Shown here: positions 1 to 5,679 of the stretch, piece after piece
Layout: every line of letters begins with the position of its first letter
Numbering within the stretch: the first letter of the stretch is position 1
Made by a program: the position numbers and the translations under genes
Assembly (NCBI GenBank): GCA_017853515.1
Contig: JAFMJK010000135.1
Location: forward strand, 1 to 6,254
Reading direction: 5' to 3'
Origin: Chthoniobacterales bacterium
Lineage (GTDB): Bacteria > Verrucomicrobiota > Verrucomicrobiia > Chthoniobacterales > JACTMZ01
DNA: 6,254 nucleotides
Notes under the pieces: model-generated
What the model was told of the DNA's origin: nothing
What the model saw: the letters and a program-made list of their open reading frames with translations, nothing else
The model's database searches: none

Positions 1-156
1 TTTTCCACCGGCGGGTGCCGTGACGGGCTGCATGCCAATCGCGCCAACCAGAACGAAGGTGCCGAATCGACCCTCTCTTTCCTCATGGCGCTCGCCGAAA
101 TGAAGGCGTTGGACAACGCCACGGCGGCGTTCCACCGCGAACACGACAAAAAATGA
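1..156 (+). CDS. C-terminal end of a probable glycosyltransferase (partial)
   Basis: The first 51 codons form an open frame that ends in TGA at 154-156; the start lies outside the window. The visible tail contains GGCRDGLHANRANQNEGAES, followed by a hydrophobic helix (TLSFLMALAEM) and a charged end. From memory, an N-x-G-A-E-S-T-L-x-F-L motif is typical of the C-terminus of long group-1/GT4-type glycosyltransferases encoded directly upstream of GH130 enzymes. The stop codon overlaps the start of the next gene (ATGA), so the two are very probably co-transcribed and translationally coupled. The reading frame is secure; the functional name rests on a short tail plus gene context and is only moderately supported. 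Confidence 0.72.
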   Translation, partial: FSTGGCRDGLHANRANQNEGAESTLSFLMALAEMKALDNATAAFHREHDKK

Positions 157-1628
157 ATATCCGACGACAGGATCTCGAACTGCGCCCGGACCCGAAGCGC
201 GTGCTGCTCAGGCCGTTCATGGCGTCTGTCGTGGTCAAACCCACCGGCCACGCCGAACCGAGCCGCCGGCTCCTCGATATCCTCGCGCGTGTTCTCATGC
301 TCGATGACGCGACGGTCGAGGCGACGTTGGAAAGCGTCCTCAATGAGTTCCACGACCGCCACGTGGACATCCGCGCCATTTTTCTCGACCGGTTCGAAAA
401 AATGGCGCCGCTCCTCCCGGTCGACGGCGAGGTGAGCAAATCGCGCAAACTTCTCATCGGCTCCTACTTCACCAACGAATATTCTCTCGAATCGAGCGCG
501 CTCTTCAACCCAAGCATCGTCACCGCGCCCGACCAGTCCGGGCTCGCCCCGGACGAACTGCGCTTCATCCTCAGCCTCCGCGCCACGGGCGAAGGACACA
601 TCTCGTCCATCACCTTCCGTTCCGGCGTGGCCAAGACCGACGGCACCGTGCGGCTCGACCCGGTCTCGCGCTTTGTCCACTCCCCGCGTCCCGAACCGGC
701 CGCGCAATACGACCGAGCGCTCTTCCGCCGCAAACTGCACGAGATGGGTGTGGATCACGAAGCGGCCAAGCGCGCCACCTTCGATTTGCCCGACAGCTTC
801 ACCATGCAGAACCTCGTGGCTCGCGTGGCGGAGTTGCGCCGCGAGGATGTGTCCACCGACGTGTTGCGCGCCGGTGACCAGGCCCTGCACCTTGCCGAGG
901 CCAATTACACCGTGAAGTTCAAAGAGGGACTGCACATGTCGGAAAAAGTCCTCTTCCCCTTCTCGCCGCTCGAGAGCAACGGCATCGAGGACGCGCGATT
1001 TGTCCGCTTCATCGAGGACGACGGCAGCGCCGTCTACTATGCGACCTACACGGCGTACAACGGCAGCACCATTTACCCGCAGATCGTCGAAACCCGCGAT
1101 TTCACCGAATTCCGCGTCGGCACGCTGAACGGCCCGGCTGTGGCGAACAAAGGACTCGCCATGTTCCCCCGCCGCATCAACGGCCTCTACGCCATGCTCG
1201 GACGGCAGGACGGCGAGAACATCCACCTCATGTTCTCCGACAATCCGTATTTTTGGCACGAGTCGCGCGTCATCATACGTCCCTCGCAACCCTGGGAATT
1301 CACCCAACTCGGCAACTGCGGTTCGCCCATCGAAACGGAAGCCGGCTGGCTGGTGCTCACCCACGGCGTCGGCCCCATGCGCAAGTATTGCATCGGCGTT
1401 GCGCTGCTCGACCGCGACGATCCCTCGCGCGTTATCGGCCGGCTGAAAGAACCGCTCCTCCGCCCCGCCCCGGACGAACGCGAGGGCTACGTCCCCAATG
1501 TCGTTTATTCCTGCGGTGCCCTCGTGCACGATGGCGTCCTTATTTTGCCCTATGCGGTTTCCGACACCGCGACGCGTTTTGCTTCTGTTGGGCTGGGCGA
1601 ATTGCTCGCCGCACTGCGGGCCGGTTGA
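153..1628 (+). CDS. GH130-family glycosidase/phosphorylase (beta-mannoside-active), long form
   Basis: This 491-residue cytoplasmic-looking protein has no signal peptide and matches the GH130 five-bladed beta-propeller family (COG2152-type predicted glycosidases), whose members hydrolyse or phosphorolyse beta-1,2- or beta-1,4-mannosides. Visible landmarks are NEYSLESSALFNPSIV (residues 108-123), RATGEGHISSI (143-153), GIEDARF (277-283), where Asp280 sits in the conserved G-x-E-D-x-R motif expected to hold the catalytic acid, GNCGSPIETEAGW (387-399), His404 and YSCGA (452-456). The length of about 490 residues, with an N-terminal extension of about 100 residues, fits the longer subgroup rather than the compact phosphorylases of roughly 300-350 residues. 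The ATG at 153 overlaps the preceding stop and lacks a Shine-Dalgarno site, so translation probably depends on coupling. Hydrolase versus phosphorylase, and the exact linkage, cannot be decided by eye. Confidence 0.9.
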   Translation: MNIRRQDLELRPDPKRVLLRPFMASVVVKPTGHAEPSRRLLDILARVLMLDDATVEATLESVLNEFHDRHVDIRAIFLDRFEKMAPLLPVDGEVSKSRKLLIGSYFTNEYSLESSALFNPSIVTAPDQSGLAPDELRFILSLRATGEGHISSITFRSGVAKTDGTVRLDPVSRFVHSPRPEPAAQYDRALFRRKLHEMGVDHEAAKRATFDLPDSFTMQNLVARVAELRREDVSTDVLRAGDQALHLAEANYTVKFKEGLHMSEKVLFPFSPLESNGIEDARFVRFIEDDGSAVYYATYTAYNGSTIYPQIVETRDFTEFRVGTLNGPAVANKGLAMFPRRINGLYAMLGRQDGENIHLMFSDNPYFWHESRVIIRPSQPWEFTQLGNCGSPIETEAGWLVLTHGVGPMRKYCIGVALLDRDDPSRVIGRLKEPLLRPAPDEREGYVPNVVYSCGALVHDGVLILPYAVSDTATRFASVGLGELLAALRAG

Positions 1629-1659
1629 ACGGCGCGTTATTTGACAATGGACGCGGGCC

Positions 1660-2520
1660 ATGCGTCTTTGCCGCATCCCACTGCGCCCTGTGCGAAACGC
1701 CCATGCCAGCCTGATGTTGACGGCCGTGTTCCTCGGCGGCCTCCCCGCCGCATCGCAAGCCGCTTACGTCACTCCGAAATCGCAGGCCGCCTTCGAGCAG
1801 GCGAAACAACCCTCGCCGCGCGTCAAGCCGGGGGCGGCAGCCGTCGCGCCCAAACCGTCCGATGCCTTCCCATGGAAACGCCGCATCGTCACCACGGTTT
1901 TCTGGATCGGCGAGAAACCCGCCGCGAACAACCCCGTGCCCAACGACAAAAGCTCGTGGGACGCTCGCTGGGTCCACAACTACGGCGGCTACGACAACCC
2001 CGATCCGTCCGGACGCCGCGGATACATCCCCGCGGCCTTCATTCCGCGGCAAAACCCGTTTTATGTCGCCCTGCCTTACAACGACGTAAGCGGGGGACGC
2101 ACCAAACCCGAGGCGGCGAAGGTCATTCCCTGGTTCAAGGATTCCTTCGTCCGCCCCGGGGCAAGCGTGTGCAAAGGCCGCTGGATTGCCATCCACCACC
2201 GCGGTCGCATCGCCTACGCGCAATGGGAGGACGTCGGGCCGTTCCGCACCGACCACTGGGAATACGTCTTCGGCGAAGAACGCCCCGCCCCGAACCGCAA
2301 CGGCGGTGCCGGGCTCGATGTGTCGCCGGCGGTGCGGGACTACCTCGGAATGAAAGGCAAAGATGTCGCCGACTGGAAATTCGTCGATGTCTCGCAGGTC
2401 CCGCCGGGCCCGTGGCGCCGCCACGGCGACAACAACGACTTCGTCAATGTCCGCCGCCGCACCGCCATCATCCTCGCTTCAGACACCCGCGCGGAGAGCC
2501 CGGCCGCAAACATTGATTGA
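1660..2520 (+). CDS. Secreted protein with probable RlpA-like double-psi beta-barrel region
   Basis: The 286-residue protein begins with an Arg-containing n-region, a hydrophobic stretch (about residues 17-30) and an A-S-Q-A/A junction near residue 36, which reads as a signal peptide cleaved by signal peptidase I. A Lys/Pro/Ala-rich linker follows. The C-terminal half has W175-IAIHHRGRIAYAQWEDVGPF-195 and then GLDVSPAVRDYLG (218-230). A V-x-D-x-GPF block followed by D-(L/V)-S-P-A-x-x-x-L-G is the signature order of RlpA-like double-psi beta-barrel domains, which bind or cut peptidoglycan glycan strands; here Asp220 takes the conserved acidic position. A Gly/Asn-rich insert separates the two blocks. 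The gene starts 31 bp after the GH130 stop without a visible ribosome binding site. The coding call is firm; the fold is an inference from motif order, and enzymatic activity is unproven. Confidence 0.85.
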   Translation: MRLCRIPLRPVRNAHASLMLTAVFLGGLPAASQAAYVTPKSQAAFEQAKQPSPRVKPGAAAVAPKPSDAFPWKRRIVTTVFWIGEKPAANNPVPNDKSSWDARWVHNYGGYDNPDPSGRRGYIPAAFIPRQNPFYVALPYNDVSGGRTKPEAAKVIPWFKDSFVRPGASVCKGRWIAIHHRGRIAYAQWEDVGPFRTDHWEYVFGEERPAPNRNGGAGLDVSPAVRDYLGMKGKDVADWKFVDVSQVPPGPWRRHGDNNDFVNVRRRTAIILASDTRAESPAANID

Positions 2521-2529
2521 TGCCAAGTC

Positions 2530-2544
2530 CCAAAAGCTTTTTGG
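2530..2544. terminator. Small hairpin just after the secreted-protein stop
   Basis: CCAAAA/TTTTGG arms (2530-2535 and 2539-2544) close a 3-nt loop, 9 bp beyond the stop at 2520. The T-run is inside the stem rather than behind it, so it is not a canonical intrinsic terminator, but the position suits 3'-end formation for the + strand gene. Weak support. Confidence 0.25.
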
Positions 2545-2558
2545 CCTTTGCTGCCTGA

Positions 2559-2624
2559 GGTAGGGGCGCGCGGCCCGCTCGTCCGTTTCCTTTCCAACGG
2601 ACACGCGGGCCGCGTGTCCCTACC
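2559..2624. repeat. Long GC-rich imperfect palindrome, interspersed-repeat type
   Basis: The arms 2559-2587 and 2596-2624 pair over 29 positions. Two positions are true mismatches and two are G-U-type pairs on the + strand transcript; the loop is the 8-nt TCCTTTCC. The outer ends read GGTAGGG and CCCTACC. The right arm contains its own 10-bp perfect inverted repeat around a single base (2599-2608 and 2610-2619), so two alternative hairpins compete. It sits between convergent genes, the usual place for REP/ERIC-like intergenic palindromes, and may also end transcription from both sides. Multi-copy status cannot be seen here; it is inferred from the form. Confidence 0.7.
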
Positions 2625-2657
2625 CCGGAATCTTGATTGTCCACGCGCACCGCGCGA

Positions 2658-2731
2658 ACGGGTTGGTCCCGTCCGATGGCAACAGGTTTGTTGCGCGGCC
2701 ATGACCCACGGTCATGGGCGGCACTTGGTGC
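2658..2731. other. Cluster of four short perfect hairpins in the convergent intergenic region
   Basis: Four perfect inverted repeats follow one another: ACGGG/CCCGT (2658-2672, loop 5), GCAACA/TGTTGC (2679-2694, loop 4), CCATGACC/GGTCATGG (2699-2717, loop 3) and GCAC/GTGC (2721-2731, loop 3). No coding frame is convincing here. The 8-bp element lies downstream of the minus-strand low-complexity gene and could terminate it, although no U-tract follows. Together the elements could be structured RNA on either strand, or termination signals, or partly chance in GC-rich DNA. Confidence 0.4.
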
Positions 2732-2770
2732 AGAGCAGCGGCTACAACTTTTCCAAAAGCGCTCTCATCC

Positions 2771-3400
2771 TCAGCGGCGTCCGCCGCCATGGAATCCGCC
2801 GCCACCGTGGAAACCTTCATGCCCGCCGCCGCCGCGGAACTCGTCGTGCCCTCCTCCCCCGCGGAACTCGTCACGATCACCACGGAAATCATCGCGGGCT
2901 CCGCGATCGAAGTCGTTGTTGCGGTTGATATCGCGATTGACGTCACGGTTGACGTTGCGGTCGTAGTTGTTGTTGACCGTGTTATTCCAAACGCGGCCAT
3001 TCCTGTCCCACCAATTGCCATTGTTGTCCCATCGGCCGTTCCAGTTGTTCCACCAACTACCACCCCACCAACCGCCGCCCGGCCCGTGCCCATACCAACC
3101 CGGTCCGCCCCAAGCCCAGCCGAAGGCCCAGTTGAAAAGTCCGCCCAAACCACCGAGGTTCACATTGATATTCTCCCCGCTTCCGCCGTCACCTCCGCCG
3201 GAATTCCCCTGATCACCGGAACCTCCCCCGTCGCCGGAGTAACCGCCGCCGCTGCTCCCGTTGCGCATCTCCATCTGGCCGACCTCTTGGTAAAGAGGCG
3301 CCAGCGCAGCGCGCAGGATGAAGGTAAAAAGAAGAAGCACGCCGGCAATCGCAGCGACGGTCTTGATCAGACCCGAAGAAGTGTTCGAAGAGTGAGCCAT
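2771..3400 (-). CDS. Single-pass membrane protein with Gly/Asn/Trp/Arg-rich low-complexity tail
   Basis: No known family is recognised. From the ATG at 3400 the protein has 209 residues: a short polar N-terminus, one membrane helix at about residues 11-33 (with VLLLFTFIL), a short amphipathic stretch to about residue 45, and then a long unstructured tail. The tail has Gly/Ser/Asp-rich, Trp-rich (WGGPGW, GGGWWGGSWW), Asn/Arg-repeat (NRDVNRDINR) and finally Arg/Gly/His-rich zones with repeated DEFRGGGG and HGGGG units. It is probably a membrane-anchored tail facing the periplasm or surface. A GTG at 3439 would add 13 residues; ATG at 3400 is preferred because it starts just before the helix, but neither start has a good ribosome binding site. 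It lies 66 bp behind the hydrolase on the same strand. Opposite-strand frames here are long only because of composition; this frame is favoured by its membrane helix and coherent repeats. Confidence 0.65.
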   Translation of the reverse strand: MAHSSNTSSGLIKTVAAIAGVLLLFTFILRAALAPLYQEVGQMEMRNGSSGGGYSGDGGGSGDQGNSGGGDGGSGENINVNLGGLGGLFNWAFGWAWGGPGWYGHGPGGGWWGGSWWNNWNGRWDNNGNWWDRNGRVWNNTVNNNYDRNVNRDVNRDINRNNDFDRGARDDFRGDRDEFRGGGGHDEFRGGGGHEGFHGGGGFHGGGRR

Positions 3401-3466
3401 ATTGGGGTGGTTGTTCGCCAGAAACCCTGATTCCGCCACGCCCTTGCCGTCGAGCCCAAAGATGGG

Positions 3467-4132
3467 TCAGGCAAAACTTTCCTCCGCCACTTGCAGGTAG
3501 CGAAGGAACCAACCGGCCGCGAGTTCGGCCACTTGCTCCAAGGTTCCCGGCTCCTCGAACAAATGCGTCGCGCCCGGCACGATCTTCAATTCGCAGGGAC
3601 ACCTCAGCCGCGCTTTGGCTTCTTCGTTGAGGGTGATGACAACATCATCGTCGCCGCCCACGATGAGCAGAACCGGGCAGTGCACTTTGGGTAAAACAGG
3701 CGCCGCCATGTCGGGCCGTCCCCCGCGCGAGACCACGGCACACACCATGTCGCCGGGCAAAGAGGCCGCGGCAACCAACGCCGCCGCCGCACCCGTGCTC
3801 GCGCCGAACAATCCGCACGGCAAATCACGCAAGGCCGGTTGTGTTTTGATCCATTGCACCACCCGCGCGGTGCGGCGCGCGAGCAGGCCGATATCGAAAC
3901 GCAGCTCGGCCGTCACATCATCCACGCGTTCCTCTTCCTCGGTGAGCAGATCCATAAGCAGCGTGGCCAACCCTGCTTCGTTCAGTTTTTCCGCCACGAA
4001 TCGGTTGCGCGGACTGTGCCGTCCGCTCCCGCTGCCGTGCGCGAACGCGACGATCCCGCGCGCCCCACGCGGACTGGTGAGATCGCCCTGCAGCACCGCA
4101 TCGGGCAAGCGGATGGAGACCGCCTTGCTCAC
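3467..4132 (-). CDS. Alpha/beta hydrolase, dienelactone hydrolase type
   Basis: The 221-residue protein shows the full alpha/beta-hydrolase triad: nucleophile Ser112 in G-A-S-T-G (110-114), probable acid Asp162 in GGDDDVV (159-165), and His190 in GATHLFEEPG (187-196). AHGSGSGRHSPRN (31-43) supplies the oxyanion-hole region. No signal peptide is seen, so it is cytoplasmic. I chose the GTG at 4132 over an upstream start at 4159 because a perfect AAGGAGG lies 6 nt before it, and because GTGA overlaps the stop of the upstream phosphoribosyltransferase-like gene, a classic coupled arrangement. The same two domains occur as one fused protein in some bacteria (from memory, Mycobacterium tuberculosis Rv0571c), which suggests shared function. 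Substrate unknown; ester or thioester hydrolysis is the family default. Confidence 0.9.
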   Translation of the reverse strand: MSKAVSIRLPDAVLQGDLTSPRGARGIVAFAHGSGSGRHSPRNRFVAEKLNEAGLATLLMDLLTEEEERVDDVTAELRFDIGLLARRTARVVQWIKTQPALRDLPCGLFGASTGAAAALVAAASLPGDMVCAVVSRGGRPDMAAPVLPKVHCPVLLIVGGDDDVVITLNEEAKARLRCPCELKIVPGATHLFEEPGTLEQVAELAAGWFLRYLQVAEESFA

Positions 4133-4782
4133 CGCCCGCCTCCTTGCGCGGCGAGGCACGCCTGCACTTCCTCGTCGCTCGTTTGTCCGAAATCCTCATA
4201 CCACTGTCCAACGGCATGGAACCACGCCGGGGTCTCGAGAACCACGACTTCGTCCGCGTCCTCGCGCAGGGCATCGACCGCATCGGCCGCGCCGACCGGC
4301 GCCGCGGCAACGACGAGCGCTGCGCCGCGCGCGCGCACGGTTTGCAACCCGGCGCGCATCGTGGCGCCGGTGGCCACGCCGTCATCGATGACGATGACTG
4401 TGCGATCCGCCACGGGAAGCGGCTTGCCTCCGCCGCGGTAAAGCTGCACACGCCTCCGCAACTCCCGCTCCTCCCGGCGCGCCAATTCGTCGATGTCATC
4501 GCGGGTCAGCCCGAGGTTTGCCACCATTTCGCGGTTGAGCACGCGCACACCGCCCTCGGCGATGGCCCCGATGGCCAACTCCTCCTGCCCCGGTGCGCCG
4601 AGCTTGCGCACGATGAGCACATCGAGGGGAGCACCGAGGCTTTGCGCGACTTCCGCCGCGACCGGAACGCCGCCCCGGGGCAGACCGAGAACAACCACGT
4701 CCTCGCGGCCCGCGTAGTGAGCCAGCGCCCGCGCGAGCAATTTGCCCGCTTCCCGCCGGTCGGGGAATACGCGCTCCGTCAT
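4129..4782 (-). CDS. Phosphoribosyltransferase-like protein (COG1926 type)
   Basis: From the ATG at 4782 the protein has 217 residues and fits the predicted-phosphoribosyltransferase family: PDRREAGKLLARAL at the N-terminus, VVVLGLPRGGVPVAAEVA (29-46), VRKLGAPGQEELAIGAIAEG (58-77), and the PRPP-binding loop VIVIDDGVATGATM (129-142) with the paired acidic residues Asp133-Asp134. Enzymes with this loop transfer or cleave phosphoribosyl groups, but this subfamily has no firm substrate. Start choice: 4782 matches the family N-terminus and has GGGAGG 10 nt upstream; an in-frame ATG at 4842 with AAGGA 8 nt upstream would add 20 residues (MLNQDEIGVF...) and cannot be excluded. The stop overlaps the hydrolase start. 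A small ORF lies upstream on the same strand. Confidence 0.9.
   Translation of the reverse strand: MTERVFPDRREAGKLLARALAHYAGREDVVVLGLPRGGVPVAAEVAQSLGAPLDVLIVRKLGAPGQEELAIGAIAEGGVRVLNREMVANLGLTRDDIDELARREERELRRRVQLYRGGGKPLPVADRTVIVIDDGVATGATMRAGLQTVRARGAALVVAAAPVGAADAVDALREDADEVVVLETPAWFHAVGQWYEDFGQTSDEEVQACLAAQGGGR
4139..4145 (-). promoter_or_regulatory. Perfect Shine-Dalgarno (AAGGAGG) deciding the hydrolase start
   Basis: On the minus strand AAGGAGG lies inside the end of the phosphoribosyltransferase gene, 6 nt before the GTG at 4132. It is the strongest ribosome binding site in the window and fixes the hydrolase start at the GTGA overlap. Confidence 0.85.
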
Positions 4783-4835
4783 GGCCGACCCGCCTCCCTC
4801 GTCGCGGCGATGGAACACGCCGATTTCATCCTGAT

Positions 4836-4886
4836 TCAACATCGGGCCGGTCCTTCCCGTGTCAAGGTGCGGTTCCTCGTCTTCAT
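4836..4886 (-). other. Possible 16-codon linker/leader ORF
   Basis: An ATG at 4886 overlaps the stop of the 58-residue ORF (ATGA). It encodes MKTRNRTLTREGPARC and stops at 4836, overlapping the alternative phosphoribosyltransferase ATG at 4842 (ATGTTGA). Such a stop/start chain could couple translation across the junction. At this length chance is a real alternative; no ribosome site of its own is seen. Confidence 0.2.
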
Positions 4887-5059
4887 ACCGCCGCCTCGCC
4901 ATTTTCGTTGTCGCGCTGGTAATGCCGCCTGATCCATTCGATATGTTCCGACACCCACTGCGGATCGCCGAAGACAGATTGCTGGGAGAAACTTCCCGTC
5001 GCCGCCGGTGTCGTCCGCGGCTCAAGCCGCCCGTCTTGGTTGTTGTTCTCGGGATTCAT
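4883..5059 (-). CDS. Small 58-residue hypothetical protein upstream of the phosphoribosyltransferase
   Basis: The frame runs from ATG at 5059 to TGA at 4883. It has a polar N-terminus (MNPENNNQDGRLEPRTTPAA) and a C-terminal half that looks helical and protein-like (FGDPQWVSEHIEWIRRHYQR), ending in NENGEAAV. About 70 percent of codons end in G or C, in keeping with a real gene in this genome but not decisive. The ribosome site is weak (AAGAAAGA region, about 5 nt before ATG). Its stop overlaps an ATG (ATGA) that opens a 16-codon frame leading towards the phosphoribosyltransferase. I do not recognise the family. It is too short for routine ORF thresholds and could be a missed gene; the alternative is chance openness. 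Confidence 0.45.
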   Translation of the reverse strand: MNPENNNQDGRLEPRTTPAATGSFSQQSVFGDPQWVSEHIEWIRRHYQRDNENGEAAV

Positions 5060-5084
5060 ACATCTTTCTTATTCCACACCCGCC

Positions 5085-5106
5085 TGCCCGGGGCCATGGG
5101 GTGAAT
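5085..5106. repeat. Direct repeat, copy 1 (TGCCCG + GCCATGGGGTGAAT)
   Basis: TGCCCG, two differing bases and GCCATGGGGTGAAT recur at 5680-5702 with one more base in the gap. In this copy the GGGG is followed by TGAAT and CCCC, so a 4-bp hairpin (5098-5110) can also form. It lies in the 104-bp divergent region between the 58- and 66-residue ORFs. Confidence 0.6.
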
Positions 5107-5122
5107 CCCCCGCCACGCCCGA

Positions 5123-5149
5123 TCCGTCTTGCCCGCACAGCAAGTCGGA
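5123..5149 (+). promoter_or_regulatory. Hairpin in the leader of the 66-residue ORF
   Basis: TCCGTCTTG (5123-5131) pairs with CAAGTCGGA (5141-5149), with one internal T-T mismatch and a 9-nt loop. It ends 14 nt before the ATG at 5164 and covers part of the only purine-rich stretch (GGACGGACGA, 5147-5156) that could bind ribosomes. A role in limiting translation is possible but is inference only. Confidence 0.3.
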
Positions 5150-5163
5150 CGGACGATTAAATC

Positions 5164-5364
5164 ATGAAAACACGCCCAGTCAGAGCAACCGGCACAGCCA
5201 ACAAACCGCGGGCGCACGAATCACGCGAAGATCGCGCCCGCACCCTTGCGGGCAAGACGGCCAACAGCAAAGTGCGCAGCGAGGGCCGCACCCTCGCCGC
5301 GCAGGAACGCTCCGCGAAAAAGAAACGCGCCTACACGGCAACGGCAGCAAAGAAGCGCGGATAG
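5164..5364 (+). CDS. Small, very basic Lys/Arg/Ala-rich hypothetical protein
   Basis: The frame encodes 66 residues with roughly 20 Lys/Arg against 5 acidic residues and ends in AYTATAAKKRG. Two segments begin alike (RTLAGKTANSK and RTLAAQERSAKKK), hinting at an internal duplication. There is no membrane segment and no cysteine. Such composition suits nucleic-acid binding (histone H1-tail-like or ribosome-associated), but no family is recognised. The ATG follows an AT-rich GATTAAATC and a weak GGACGG region. An opposing minus-strand frame (5221-5589) also stays open but looks like an Arg/Ala-rich shadow. The coding call is moderate. Confidence 0.45.
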   Translation: MKTRPVRATGTANKPRAHESREDRARTLAGKTANSKVRSEGRTLAAQERSAKKKRAYTATAAKKRG

Positions 5365-5392
5365 AAGACGGCAATTCCGCCGCAAATTAACC

Positions 5393-5415
5393 AGGCGCAT
5401 CGCTTCTTTGCGCCT
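5393..5415 (+). terminator. Candidate hairpin terminator after the 66-residue ORF
   Basis: AGGCGCA (5393-5399) and TGCGCCT (5409-5415) form a perfect 7-bp stem with a 9-nt loop, 28 bp after the stop. No T-run follows, so intrinsic termination is uncertain. Confidence 0.3.
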
Positions 5416-5447
5416 TCGCCACTCGTCACGGCGCGGCGCAGCAGCGC

Positions 5448-5651
5448 TTACATCCACCACCAACCGCTGACCGCGTCTTCGAATGCTCGCCGCTCGGCTT
5501 CGGGCGGGACGCGACGCTGCAAGCGTGCCGGCAGGGCCTGACGCTTTTGGGCCGGCGGCTCGTGAGGACAGTGGTCCGATTCGTTGCACGGTGCGGCGTA
5601 GGAAGGCGGTTTTGCGTTGTGCGCACGGAATTCTTTGCCAGAGGAAATCTT
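5448..5651 (-). CDS. Doubtful small ORF (67 residues)
   Basis: The ATG near 5651 gives MKISSGKEFRAHNAK followed by a Cys/His/Pro-bearing middle (CNESDHCPHEPP) and RRVPPEAERRAFEDAVSGWW, ending in WWWM. In-frame starts up to 5726 would lengthen it. The C-x6-C-x-H spacing is only loosely metal-site-like. No good ribosome site and no recognised family; G/C at third positions is near 70 percent, which does not discriminate. It could be a remnant of a longer gene or a chance frame. Confidence 0.22.
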   Translation of the reverse strand, partial: KISSGKEFRAHNAKPPSYAAPCNESDHCPHEPPAQKRQALPARLQRRVPPEAERRAFEDAVSGWWWM

Positions 5652-5679
5652 CATGACAAAAATAACCTGCGACGCAGTT

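Noticed and set aside
1641..1646. TTGACA resembling a -35 box before the secreted-protein gene
   Set aside because: No -10-like hexamer lies at suitable spacing; the expected position already falls inside the coding sequence.
1540..2424. Minus-strand frame of 294 codons across the GH130 end and the secreted protein
   Set aside because: It overlaps two well-supported + strand genes and shows no recognisable family; a shadow of GC-rich codon use.
2714..3430. Long + strand frame (238 codons) opposite the low-complexity membrane protein
   Set aside because: It is Ala/Val/Pro-rich without any domain or signal, and is the mirror of a repeat-rich GC-biased gene; the minus-strand frame has a clear membrane helix and coherent repeats.
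4129..5025. Extending the phosphoribosyltransferase to the far upstream start at 5025
   Set aside because: The extra 60-80 residues are Arg/Ser-rich, do not match the family N-terminus, and overlap the better 58-residue frame.
5221..5589. Minus-strand frame of 122 codons overlapping the 66-residue ORF
   Set aside because: It is Arg/Ala/Leu-rich without motif order, and its competing + strand frame has a better start context and more protein-like composition.
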